Shown here in pieces: positions 21,098 to 31,454 of a stretch of 34,365 nucleotides of DNA; the stretch's first letter is position 1; the number at the start of each line of letters is the position of its first letter. The notes below the pieces were generated by a model, which worked only from the letters and a program-made list of their open reading frames with translations, was not told the DNA's origin and did no database searches. Both the position numbers and the translations under genes were made by a program. The DNA comes from Saccoglossus kowalevskii (lineage: Eukaryota; Hemichordata; Enteropneusta; Harrimaniidae). The stretch lies in NCBI RefSeq assembly GCF_000003605.2, contig NW_003138633.1, positions 1 through 34,365 on the forward strand. Direction: 5' to 3'.

Positions 21098-21552
21098 CAT
21101 ATTTGTCACATAGTACTTGGCATAGTTCTTTACATATCTGTCACATGGTACTTGGCATAGGTCTTTACTTATCTGTCACATAGTACTTGGCATAGTTCTT
21201 TACATATCTGTCACACGGTACTTGGCATAGGTCTTTACTTATCTGTCACACGGTACTTGGCATAGTTGTTCACATATCTGTCACATTGTACTTGGCATAG
21301 TTGTTTACATATCTGTCACATGGTACTTGGCATAAGCCTTTACTTATCTGTCACATGGTACTTGGCATAGTTCTTTACATATCTGTCACATGGTACTTGG
21401 CATAGTTTTTTACATATCTGTCACATGGTACTTGGCATAGTTGTTCACATATCTGTCACATGGTACTTGGCATAGTTCTTTACATATCTGTCACATGGTA
21501 CTTGGCATAGTTCTTTACATATCTGTCACATGGTACTTGGCATAGTTGTTCA
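21098..21552. repeat. Block delta, copy 2 (455-bp tandem unit)
   Basis: Same order as 15455: CATATTTG with ATAGTAC, CATAGGTC, ATAGTAC, CACACGG, then alpha1, alpha2, alpha3 (CATAAGCC) and the start of alpha4. It then runs through consensus monomers until delta restarts at 21553, 455 bp (13 monomers) after its own start. Confidence 0.83.
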
Positions 21553-21867
21553 CATATTTGTCACATAGTACTTGGCATAGTTCTTTACATATCTGTCACA
21601 TGGTACTTGGCATAGGTCTTTACTTATCTGTCACATAGTACTTGGCATAGTTCTTTACATATCTGTCACACGGTACTTGGCATAGGTCTTTACTTATCTG
21701 TCACACGGTACTTGGCATAGTTGTTCACATATCTGTCACATTGTACTTGGCATAGTTGTTTACATATCTGTCACATGGTACTTGGCATAAGCCTTTACTT
21801 ATCTGTCACATGGTACTTGGCATAGTTGTTCACACATCTGCCACATGGTACTTGGCATAGTTCTTTA
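21553..21867. repeat. Block delta, copy 3
   Basis: Repeats 21098 onward and continues further into alpha: CATAAGCC at 21786, then CACATCTGCCAC. It therefore matches 15455-15769 for longer than copy 2 does. It runs directly into block Q. Confidence 0.83.
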
Positions 21868-22175
21868 TATATCTGTTACACGTTACTTGGTATAGTTGTT
21901 CACATATCTGTCACATTGTACTTGGCATAGTTGTTTACATATCTGTCACATGGTACGTGGCATAGTTGTTCACATATCTGTCACATGGTACTTGGCATAG
22001 TTCTTTACATATCTGTCACATGGTACTTGGCATAGTTTTTTACATATTTGTCACATGGTACTTGGCATAGTTGTTCACATATCTGTCACATGGAACTTGG
22101 CATAGTTCTTTACATATCTGTTACACGTTACTTGGCATAGTTGTTCACATATCTGTCACATGGAACTTGGCATAG
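21854..22175. repeat. Block Q, copy 2
   Basis: TTTATATATC, TTACACGTTAC with GGTATAG, CACATTG, TACGTGG, TTTTTTA, CATATTTG, GGAACTTGG, TTACACGTTAC, GGAACTTGG. By eye it is identical to 11275-11595 for about 320 bp at a constant offset of 10,579. Confidence 0.87.
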
Positions 22176-22288
22176 TTCTTTACATATCTGTCACATGGTA
22201 CTTGGCATAGTTTTTTTACATATCTGTCACATGGTACTTGGCATAGTTCTTTACATATCTGTCACATGGTACTTGGCATAGTTCTTTA
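22136..22288. repeat. Block P, copy 2 (downstream of Q)
   Basis: GGAACTTGG followed by the tail with seven T, identical by eye to 11136-11288. In this copy P follows Q and shares its last GGAACTTGG monomer; at 11136 P precedes Q. Confidence 0.85.
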
Positions 22289-22830
22289 CATATCTGTCAC
22301 ATGGTACTTGGCATAGTTTTTTACATATCTGTCACATGGTACTTGGCATAGTTGTTCACATATCTGTCACATGGTCCTTGGCATAGTTCTTTACATATCT
22401 GTCACATGGTACTTGGCATAGTTCTTTACATATCTGCCACATGGTACTTGGCATATGTATTTACTTATCTGTCACATGGTACTTGGCATAGTTCTTTACA
22501 TATCTGTCATATGGTACTTGGCATAGGTCCTTACTTATCTGTCACATGGTACTTGGCATAGTTGTTCACATATCTGTCACATGGTACTTGGCATAGTTCT
22601 TTACAAATCTGTCACCTGGTACTTGGCATAGTTCTTTACATATCTGTCACATGGTACTTGGCATAGTTCTTTACATATCTGTCACATGGTACTTGGCATA
22701 GTTCTTTACATATCTGTTACACGGTACTTGGCATAGTTGTTCACATATCTGTCACATGGTACTTGGCATAGTTCACTTATCTGTCACATGGTACTTGGCA
22801 TAATTCTTTACATATCTGTCACATCGTACT
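22289..22830. repeat. Block epsilon, copy 2
   Basis: GGTCCTTGG near 22372, TCTGCCAC, CATATGTATTTACTT, TGTCATATGG, GGTCCTTACTT, ACAAATCTGTCACCTGG, then TTACACGG and the 3-bp-short tail TTCACTTATC near 22771, shared with 2626. Loss of TAG in CATATGT opens a 69-codon frame at 22352. No gene. Confidence 0.8.
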
Positions 22831-23190
22831 TGGCATAGTTCTTTACATAACTGTCACACGGTACTTGGCATAGTTGTTCACATATCTGTCACATGGTACT
22901 TGGCATAGTTCTTTACATATCTGTCACATGGTCCTTGGCATAGTTGTTTACATATCTGTCACATGGTACTTGGCATAGTTCTTTATATATCTGTCATATG
23001 GTACTTGGCATAGTTCTTTACATATCTGTCACATGGTACTTGGCATAGTTGTTCACATATCTGTCACATGGTACTTGGCACAGTTCATTACATTTCTGTC
23101 ACATGGTACTTGGCATAGTTGTTCACATATCTGTCACATGGTACTTGGAATAGTTCTTTACATTTCTGTCACATGGTACTTGGCATAGTT
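22831..23190. repeat. Block zeta, copy 2
   Basis: Same ten-monomer order as 7451-7810, identical by eye. The offset of 15,380 is not a multiple of 35, which reflects the net effect of small indels in the intervening array. Confidence 0.85.
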
Positions 23191-23517
23191 TTTTACATAT
23201 CTGTCACATGGTACTTGGCATAGTTGTTCACATATCTGTCACATGGTCCTTGGCATAGTTCTTTACATATCTGTCACATGGTACTTGGCATAGTTCTTTA
23301 CATATCTGTCACATGGTACTTGGCATATGTATTTACTTATCTGTCACATGGTACTTGGCATAGTTCTTTACATATCTGTCATATGGTACTTGGCATAGGT
23401 CCTTACTTATCTGTCACATGGTACTTGGCATAGTTGTTCACATATCTGTCACATGGTACTTGGCATAGTTCTTTACATATCTGTCACATGGTACTTGGCA
23501 TAGTTCTTTACATATCT
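23191..23517. repeat. Block epsilon, copy 3
   Basis: GGTCCTTGG, CATATGTATTTACTT, TGTCATATGG and GGTCCTTACTT as in 22346-22560, 872 bp downstream of that copy. It lacks the TCTGCCAC change. The open frame at 23224 mirrors the one at 22352 and is likewise non-coding. Confidence 0.8.
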
Positions 23518-24504
23518 GTCACACAGTACTTGGCATAGTTGTTCACATATCTGTCACATTGTACTTTGCATAGTTGTTTACATATCTGTCATATGGTACT
23601 TGGCATAGTTGTTCTCATATCTGTCACATGGTACTTGGCATAGTTTTTTAACATATCTGTCACATGGTACTTGGCATAGTTCTTTACATATCTGTCACAT
23701 GGTACTTGGCATAGTTCTTTACATATCTGTTACACGGTACTTGGCATAGTTGTTCACATATCTGTCACATGGTACTTGGAATAGTTCTTTACATATCTGT
23801 CACATGGTACTTGGCATAGTTGTTCACATATATGTCACATGGTACTTGGAATAGTTCTTTACATATCTGTCACATGGTACTTGGCATAGTTCTTTACATA
23901 TCTGTCACATGGTACTTGGCATAGTTGTTCACTTATCTGTCACATGGTACTTGGAATAGTTCTTTACATATCTGTCACATGGTACTTGGCATGGTTGTTC
24001 ACATATCTGTCACATGGTACTTGGCATAGTTCTTTACATATCTGTCACATGGTACTTGGCATAGTTCTTTACATATCTGTTACACGGTACTTGGCATAGT
24101 TGTTCACATATCTGTCACATGGTACTTGGAATAGTTCTTTACATATCTGTCACATGGTACTTGGCATAGTTGTTCACATATCTGTCACATGGTACTTGGA
24201 ATAGTTCTTTACATATCTGTCACATGGTACTTGGCATAGGTCTTTACATATCTGTCACATGGTACTTGGCATAGTTCTTTACATATCTGTCACATGGTAC
24301 TTGGCATAGTTCTTTACATATCTGTCACATGGTACTTGGCATAGTTCTTTACATATCTGTCACATGGTACTTGGCATAGGTCTTTACTTATCTGTCACAC
24401 GGAACTTGGCATAGTTGTTCACATATCTGTCACATGGTACTTGGCATAGTTCTTTACATATCTGTCACATGGTACTTGGCATAGTTCTTTACATATCTGT
24501 CACA
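23518..24504. repeat. Theta block and two E cores
   Basis: Theta (ACACAGTAC, TACTTTGC, TTCTCATATC, then a TTTTTTAA tail) lies at 23518-23652. E-core order (TTACACGG, GGAATAG, CATATATG, GGAATAG) follows at about 23720-23960, then GCATGG near 23990 and a second, shorter E core at about 24070-24240. The rest is consensus with CACACGGAAC near 24396. No gene. Confidence 0.75.
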
Positions 24505-24804
24505 TGGTAATTGGCATAGTGTTCACACATTTGTCACATGGTACTTGGCATAGTTCTTTACATATCTGTTACACGTTACTGGCATAGTTGATCACATATC
24601 TGTCACATGGCACTTGGCACAGTTCTTTACATATCTGTCACATTGTACTTGGCATAGTTGTTCACATATTTGTCACATGGTACTTGGCATAGTTCTTTAC
24701 ATATCTGTCACATGGTACTTGGCATAGTTGTTCACATATCTGTCACATGGTACTTGGCATAGGTCTTTACATATCTGTCACATGGTACTTGGCATAGGTC
24801 TTTA
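24505..24804. repeat. Degraded alpha5-alpha9 and closing monomers
   Basis: Alpha5 at 24526 (CACATTTG), alpha6 at 24561 (34 bp, TTACTGGC, TTGATCA), alpha7 to alpha9 to 24699, then the three closing monomers of the 420-bp unit. GGTAATTGG and a lost T in the tail occur near 24510. With 24805 this forms a third tandem pair of the 12-monomer unit, obscured by small indels. Confidence 0.8.
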
Positions 24805-25123
24805 CTTTATCTGTCACACGGTACATGGCATAGTTTGTTTCACATATCTGTCACATTGTACTTGGCATAGTTGTTTACATATCTGTCACATGGTACTTGG
24901 CATAAGTCTTTTACTTATCTGTCACATGGTACTTGGCATAGTTGTTCACACATCTGTCACATGGTACTTGGCATAGTTCTTTACATATCTGTTACACGTT
25001 ACTTGGCATAGTTGTTCACATATCTGTCACATGGCACTTGGCACAGTTCTTTACATATCTGTCACATTGTACTTGGCATAGTTGTTCACATATTTGTCAC
25101 ATGGTACTTGGCATAGTTCTTTA
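24805..25123. repeat. Alpha copy with extra bases in the first three monomers
   Basis: Alpha1 (24805-24842) has three extra bases (CTTTATC and TTTGTTTCA) and TACATGG; alpha3 has one extra T. Alpha4-alpha9 are regular to 25123. The inserted bases bring different phases into frame and give an 82-codon open frame at 24728-24976. A standard 69-codon one follows at 24942. Neither is supported as a gene. Confidence 0.82.
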
Positions 25124-25625
25124 CACATCTGTCACATGGTACTTGGCATAGTTCTTTACGTATCTGTCACATGGTACTTGGCATAGTTCTTTACATATCT
25201 GTCACATGGTACTTGGCATGGTTGTTCACATATCTGTCACATGGTACTTGGCATAGTTCTTTACATATCTGTCACATGGTACTTGGCATAGTTCTTTACA
25301 TATCTGTTACACGGTACTTGGCATAGTTGTTCACATATCTGTCACATGGTACTTGGAATAGTTCTTTACATATCTGTCACATGGTACTTGGCATAGTTGT
25401 TCACATATCTGTCACATGGTACTTGGAATAGTTCTTTACATATCTGTCACATGGTACTTGGCATAGGTCTTTACATATCTGTCACATGGTACTTGGCATA
25501 GTTCTTTACATATCTGTCACATGGTACTTGGCATAGTTCTTTACATATCTGTCACATGGTACTTGGCATAGTTCTTTACATATCTGTCACATGGTACTTG
25601 GCATAGGTCTTTACTTATCTGTCAC
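25124..25625. repeat. Block E, copy 4
   Basis: CACATCTG, CGTAT, GCATGG, TTACACGG, GGAATAG, GGAATAG, CATAGGTC, consensus monomers, then CATAGGTC before a CACACGGAAC monomer. Compared with 674-1268 it lacks about three monomers, including the CATATATG one. Confidence 0.82.
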
Positions 25626-26313
25626 ACGGAACTTGGCATAGTTGTTCACATATCTGTCACATGGTACTTGGCATAGTTCTTTACATATCTGTCACATGGT
25701 ACTTGGCATAGGTCTTTACTTATCTGTCACATAGTACTTGGCATAGTTCTTTACATATCTGTCACATGGTATTTGGCATAGTTCTTTACATATCTGTCAC
25801 ATGGTACTTGGCATAGTTCTTTACATATCTGTCACATAGTACTTGGCACAGTTCTTTACATATCTGTCACATTGTACTTGGCATAGTTGTTCACATATTT
25901 GTCACATGGTACTTGGCATAGTTCTTTACATATCTGTCACATGGTACTTGGCATAGGTCTTTACTTATCTGTCACATAGTACTTGGCATAGTTCTTTACA
26001 CATCTGTCACATGGTACTTGGCATAGGTCTTTACATATCTGTCACATGGTACTTGGCATAGTTGTTCACATATCTGTCACATGGTACTTGGCATAGTTGT
26101 TCACATATTTGTCACATGGTACTTGGCATAGTTCTTAACATATCTGTCACATGGTACTTGGCATAGTTCTTTACATATCTGTCACATGGTACTTGGCATA
26201 GTTCTTTACATATTTGTCACATGGTACTTGGCACAGGTCTTTACTTATCTGTCACATAGTACTTGGCATAGTTCTTTACAAATCTGTCACATGGTACTTG
26301 GCATAGGTCTTTA
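25626..26313. repeat. Consensus monomers, alpha7-alpha9 fragment and gamma-like lead-in
   Basis: Mostly consensus. At 25824-25928 an alpha7-alpha9 fragment (GGCACAG, CACATTG, CATATTTG) stands alone. From about 26085 CATATTTG, TTCTTAACAT, CATATTTG with GGCACAGG, ATAGTAC and ACAAATCTG give the gamma order before the alpha block at 26314. No gene. Confidence 0.75.
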
Positions 26314-26529
26314 CTTATCTGTCACACGGTACTTGGCATAGTTGTTCACATATCTGTCACATTGTACTTGGCATAGTTGTTTACATATCTGTCACATGGT
26401 ACTTGGCATAAGTCTTTACTTATCTGTCACATCGTACTTGGCATAGTTGTTCACACATCTGTCACATGGTACTTGGCATAGTTCTTTACATATCTGTTAC
26501 ACGTTACTTGGCATAGGCATAGTTGTTCA
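26314..26529. repeat. Alpha1-alpha6 with 41-bp alpha6
   Basis: Six alpha monomers; alpha4 reads CATCGTAC and alpha6 (26489-26529) has GCATAG twice. An equivalent block starts 777 bp later at 27091, which is 22 monomers plus the 6-bp and 1-bp insertions between them. Confidence 0.85.
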
Positions 26530-27306
26530 CATATCTGTCACATGGTACTTGGCATAGTTCTTTACATATCTGTCACATGGTACTTGGCATAGTTTTTTTA
26601 CATATCTGTCACATGGTACTTGGCATAGTTGTTGACATATCTGTCACATGGTACTTGGCATAGTTCTTTACATATCTGTCACATGGTACTTGGCATAGTT
26701 GTTCACATATCTGTTACATGGTACTTGGCATAGGTCTTTACATATCTGTCACATGGTACTTGGCATAGTTGTTTACATATCTGTCACATGGTACGTGGCA
26801 TAGTTGTTCACATATCTGTCACATGGTACTTGGCATAGTTCTTTAAATATCTGTCACATGGTACTTGGCATAGTTCTTTACATATCTGTCACATGGTACT
26901 TGGCATAGTTGTTCACATATTTGTCACATGGTACTTGGCATAGTTCTTTACATATCTGTCACATGGTACTTGGCATAGTTCTTTACATATTTGTCACATG
27001 GTACTTGGCATAGGTCTTTACTTATCTGTCACATAGTACTTGGCATAGTTCATTACAAATCTGTCACATGGTACTTGGCATAGGTCTTTACTTTTCTGTC
27101 ACACGGTACTTGGCATAGTTGTTCACATATCTGTCACATTGTACTTGGCATAGTTGTTTACATATCTGTCACATGGTACTTGGCATAAGTCTTTACTTAT
27201 CTGTCACATGGTACTTGGCATAGTTGTTCACACATCTGTCACATGGTACTTGGCATAGTTCTTTACATATCTGTTACACGTTACTTGGCATAGGCATAGT
27301 TGTTCA
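26519..27306. repeat. Block gamma, full second copy
   Basis: Near-identical to 4123-4910. The differences I saw are an extra T near 26591, TTCATTACAAAT for TTCTTTACAAAT, CTTTTCTG for CTTATCTG, the absence of the extra T in alpha2, and CATGGTAC for CATCATAC in alpha4. It ends with the 41-bp alpha6 at 27266-27306. Confidence 0.85.
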
Positions 27307-27715
27307 CATATCTGTCACATGGTACTTGGCATAGTTGTTCACACATCTGTCACATGGTACTTGGCATAGTTCTTTACATATCTGTTACACGTTACTTGGC
27401 ATAGTTGTTCACATATCTGTCACATTGTACTTGGCATAGTTGTTTACATATCTGTCACATGGTACTTGGCATAGTTGTTCACATACCTGTCACATGGTAC
27501 TTGGCATAGTTCTTTACATATCTGTCACATGGTACTTGGCATAGTTGTTCACATATCTGTCACATGGTACTTGGCATAGTTCTTTACATATCTGTCACAT
27601 GGTACTTGGCATAGTTCTTTACATATCTGTTACACGGTTCTTGGCATAGTTGTTCACATATCTGTCACATGGTACTTGGAATAGTTCTTTACATATCTGT
27701 CACATGGTACTTGGC
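27307..27715. repeat. Continuation shared with 18996-19310
   Basis: CACATCTG, TTACACGTTAC, CACATTG and CATACCTG in the same order as 18996-19310. Near 27625 it passes to TTACACGGTTC and GGAATAG (E-like). No gene. Confidence 0.75.
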
Positions 27716-28379
27716 ATAGTTCTTTACATATCTGTTACACGTTACTTGGCATAGGCATAGTTGTTCACATATCTGTCACATGGTACTTGGCATAGTTGTT
27801 CACACATCTGTCACATGGTACTTGGCATAGTTCTTTACATATCTGTTACACGTTATTTGGCATAGTTGTTCACATATCTGTCACATGGTACGTGGCATAG
27901 TTGTTCACATATCTGTCACATGGTACTTGGCATAGTTGTTTACATATCTGTCACATGGTACTTGGCATAGTTTTTTACATATCTGTCACATGGTACTTGG
28001 CATAGTTGTTCACATATATGTCACATGGTACTTGGCATAGTTCTTTACATATCTGTCACATGGTACTTGGCATAGTTGTTCACATATCTGTTACATGGTA
28101 CTTGGCATAGGTCTTTACATATCTGTCACATGGTACTTGGCATAGTTGTTTACATATCTGTCACATGGTACGTGGCATAGTTGTTCACATATCTGTCACA
28201 TGGTACTTGGCATAGTTCTTTAAATATCTGTCACATGGTACTTGGCATAGTTTTTTACATATCTGTCACATGGTACTTGGCGTAGTTGTTCACATATCTG
28301 TCACATGGTACTTGGCATAGGTCTTTACTTATCTGTCACATAGTACTTGGCATAGTTCTTTACATATCTGTCACATGGT
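27716..28379. repeat. 41-bp alpha6, Q-type monomers and gamma core, copy 3
   Basis: A 41-bp alpha6 at about 27730 (GCATAG twice), CACATCTG, TTACACGTTATTTGG, TACGTGG, then gamma core markers TTTTTTA, CATATATG, TGTTACATGG, CATAGGTC, TACGTGG and CTTTAAATATC (28219). No gene. Confidence 0.78.
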
Positions 28380-28660
28380 ACTTGGCATAGTTCACATATC
28401 TGTCACATGGTACTTGGGATAGTTGTTCACATATATGTCACATGGTACTTGGAATAGTTCTTTACATATCTGCCACATGGTACTTGGCATAGTTCTTCAC
28501 ATATCTGTCACATGGTACTTGGCATAGTTCACATATGTGTCACATGGTAACTTGGAATAGTTCTTTACATATGTGTCACATGGTACTTGGGCATAATTGT
28601 TCACATATCTGTCACAGGGTACTTGGCATATTTCTTTACATATGTCACATGGTACTTGGC
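28380..28660. repeat. Indel-rich stretch
   Basis: Two 3-bp-short tails (TTCACATATC and TTCACATATG), TTGGGATAG, a GGTAACTTGG insertion, TTGGGCATAATTG, CACAGGG and a 2-bp-short CATATGTCAC monomer lie within about 280 bp. The monomers are otherwise close to consensus. Such density of length changes is unusual for this array. Confidence 0.75.
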
Positions 28661-29021
28661 ATAGTTCTTTACATATCTGTCACATGGTACTAGGCATAGT
28701 TCTTTACATATCTGTCACACAGTACTTGGCATAGTTGTTCATATATCTGTCACATGGTACTTGGCATAGTTGTTTACAAACCTGCCACATGGTACTTGGC
28801 ATAGTTGTTCACATATCTGTCACATGGTACTTGGAATAGTTCTTTACATTACTGTCACATGGTACTTGGCATAGTTCTTTACATGTCTGTCACATGGTAC
28901 TTGGCATAGTTCTTTACATATCTGTCACATTGTACTTGGCATAGTTGTTCACATATTTGTCACATGGTACTTGGCATAGTTCTTTACATATCTGTCACAT
29001 GGTACTTGGCATAGGTCTTTA
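28661..29021. repeat. Theta-like and near-consensus monomers
   Basis: TACTAGGC, ACACAGTAC, TTCATATATC, CAAACCTGCCAC, GGAATAG with CATTACTG, CATGTCTG, CACATTG and CATATTTG. The order loosely follows theta then an alpha8-alpha9-like pair. No gene. Confidence 0.7.
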
Positions 29022-29580
29022 CTTATCTGTCACATAGTACTTGGCATAGTTGTTCACATATCTGTCACATTGTACTTGGCATAGTTGTTTACATATCTGT
29101 CACATGGTACTTGGCATAAGTCTTTACTTGTCTGTCACAAGGTACTTGGCATAGTTGTTCACACATCTGTCACATGGTACTTGGCATAGTTCTTTACATA
29201 TCTGTTACACGTTACTTGGCATAGTTGTTTACATAGCTGTCACATGGTACTTGGCATAAGTCTTTACTTATCTGTCACATGGTACTTGGCATAGTTGTTC
29301 ACACATCTGTCACATGGTACTTGGCATAGTTCTTTACATATCTGTTACACGTTACTTGGCATAGTTGTTCACATATCTGTCACATGGCACTTGGCACAGT
29401 TCTTTACATATCTGTCACATTGTACTTGGCATAGTTGTTCACATATTTGTCACATGGTACTTGGCATAGTTCTTTACATATCTGTCACATGGTACTTGGC
29501 ATAGGTCTTTACTTATCTGTCACATAGTACTTGGCATAGTTCTTTACATATCTGTAACATGGTACTTGGCATAGTTGTTT
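29022..29580. repeat. Alpha with duplicated alpha3-alpha6, iota continuation
   Basis: Alpha1 (ATAGTAC), alpha2, alpha3, alpha4 (CTTGTCTGTCACAAGG), alpha5 and alpha6 run to 29231. Then alpha3-alpha6 occur again (29232-29371), followed by alpha7-alpha9 to 29476. The second alpha3 has CATAGCTG, as in the 10128 copy, so the second part belongs to that lineage. Iota follows (CATAGGTC, ATAGTAC, CTGTAACATGG). A 69-codon frame lies at 29295. Confidence 0.85.
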
Positions 29581-29879
29581 ACATATCTGTCACATGGTAC
29601 TTGGCATAAGTCTTTACTTATCTGTCACATGGTACTTGGCATAGTTGTTCACACATCTGTCACATGGTACTTGGCATAGTTGTTCACATATCTGTCACAT
29701 TGTACTTGGCATAGTTGTTTACATATCTATCACATGGTACGTGGCATAGTTGTTTACATATCTGTCACATGGTACGTGGCATAGTTGTTCACATATCTGT
29801 CACATGGTACTTGGCATAGTTCTTTACATATCTGTCACATGGTACTTGGCATAGTTTTTTACATATTTGTCACATGGTA
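29581..29879. repeat. Alpha3-alpha5 fragment and TACGTGG monomers
   Basis: CATAAGTC, CTTAT and CACATCTG (alpha3-alpha5), then CACATTG, two TACGTGG monomers and a TTTTTTA tail leading to CATATTTG. The alpha3-alpha5 trio is therefore present three times between 29092 and 29690. No gene. Confidence 0.78.
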
Positions 29880-30950
29880 CTTGGCATATGTATTTACTTA
29901 TTTGTCACATGGTACTTGGCATAGTTCTTTACATATCTGTCATATGGTACTTGGCATAGGTCCTTACTTATCTGTCACATGGTACTTGGCATAGTTGTTC
30001 ACATATCTGTCACATGGTACTTGGCATAGTTCTTTACAAATCTGTCACATGGTACTTGGCATAGTTCTTTACATATCTGTCACATGGTACTTGGCATAGT
30101 TCTTTACATATCTGTCACATGGTACTTGGCATAGTTCTTTACATATCTGTTACACGGTACTTGGCATAGTTGTTCACATATCTGTCACATGGTACTTGGC
30201 ATAGTTGTTAACATATCTGTCACATGGTACTTGGCATAGTTGTTCTCATACCTGTCACATGGTACTTGGCATAATTCTTTACATATCTGTCACATGGTAC
30301 TTGGCATAGGTCTTTACTTATCTGTCACATGGTACTTGGCATAGTTGTTCACATATCTGTCACATGGTACTTGGCATAGTTCTTTACATAACTGTCACAC
30401 GGTACTTGGCATAGTTGTTCACATATCTGTCACATGGTACTTGGCATAGTTCTTTACATATCTGTCACATGGTACTTGGCATAGTTCTTTACATATCTGT
30501 TACACGGTACTTGGCATAGTTGTTCACATATCTGTCACATGGTACTTGGCATAGTTGTTAACATATCTGTCACATGGTACTTGGCATAGTTGTTCTCATA
30601 CCTGTCACATGGTACTTGGCATAATTCTTTACATATCTGTCACATGGTACTTGGCATAGGTCTTTACTTATCTGTCACATGGTACTTGGCATAGTTGTTC
30701 ACATATCTGTCACATGGTACTTGGCATAGTTCTTTACATAACTGTCACACGGTACTTGGCATAGTTGTTCACATATCTGTCACATGGTACTTGGCATAGT
30801 TCTTTACATATCTGTCACATGGTCCTTGGCATAGTTGTTTACATATCTGTCACATGGTACTTGGCATAGTTCTTTATATATCTGTCACATGGTACTTGGC
30901 ATAGTTCTTTACATATCTGTCACATGGTACTTGGCATAGTTGTTCACATA
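29880..30950. repeat. Epsilon-eta-zeta segment with a 350-bp tandem duplication
   Basis: CATATGTATTTACTT, TTTGTCAC, TGTCATATGG, GGTCCTTACTT and ACAAATCTG (epsilon), then the eta group TTACACGG, TGTTAACAT, TTCTCATACCTG, CATAATTC, CATAGGTC and CATAACTG with CACACGG. The eta group is present twice, with TGTTAACAT at about 30206 and 30556, exactly 350 bp apart. GGTCCTTGG and TTTATATATC (zeta start) follow the second. Open frames here depend on CATATGT. Confidence 0.87.
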
Positions 30951-31454
30951 TCTGTCACATGGTACTTGGCATAGTTCCTTACATATCTGTCACATGATAC
31001 TTGGCATAGTTGTTCACATATCTGTCACATGGTACTTGGCATAGGTCCTTACTTATCTGTCACACGGTACTTGGCATAGTTGTTCACATATCCGTCACAT
31101 TGTACTTGGCATAGTTGTTTACATATCTGTCACATGGTACTTGGCATAAGTCTTTACTTATCTGTCACATGGTACTTGGCATAGTTGTTCACACATCTGT
31201 CACATGGTACTTGGCATAGTTCTTTACATATCTGTTACACGTTACTTGGCATAGTTGTTCACATATCTGTCACATGGCACTTGGCATAGTTCTTTACATA
31301 TCTGTCACATGGTACTTGGCATAGTTTTTTACATATCTGTCACATGGTACTTGGCATAGTTGTTCACATATCTGTCACATGGTACTTGGCATAGTTCTTT
31401 ACATATCTGTCACATGGTACTTGGCATAGTTCTTTACATATCTGTCACATGGTA
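30951..31454. repeat. Alpha1-alpha7 (31052-31296) and flanks
   Basis: TTCCTTA and GGTCCTTA lead into alpha1 at 31052. Alpha2 has TCCGTCACATTG, a combination shared only with the 10128 copy. Alpha7 (31262-31296) keeps GGCACTTGG but has CATAG rather than CACAG, and the array then turns to consensus. No gene. Confidence 0.83.

Noticed and set aside
24728-24976. 82-codon TTG-started open frame
   Set aside because: It arises where several one-base insertions in alpha1 and alpha3 shift the register past TAGs; these insertions may be sequencing errors.
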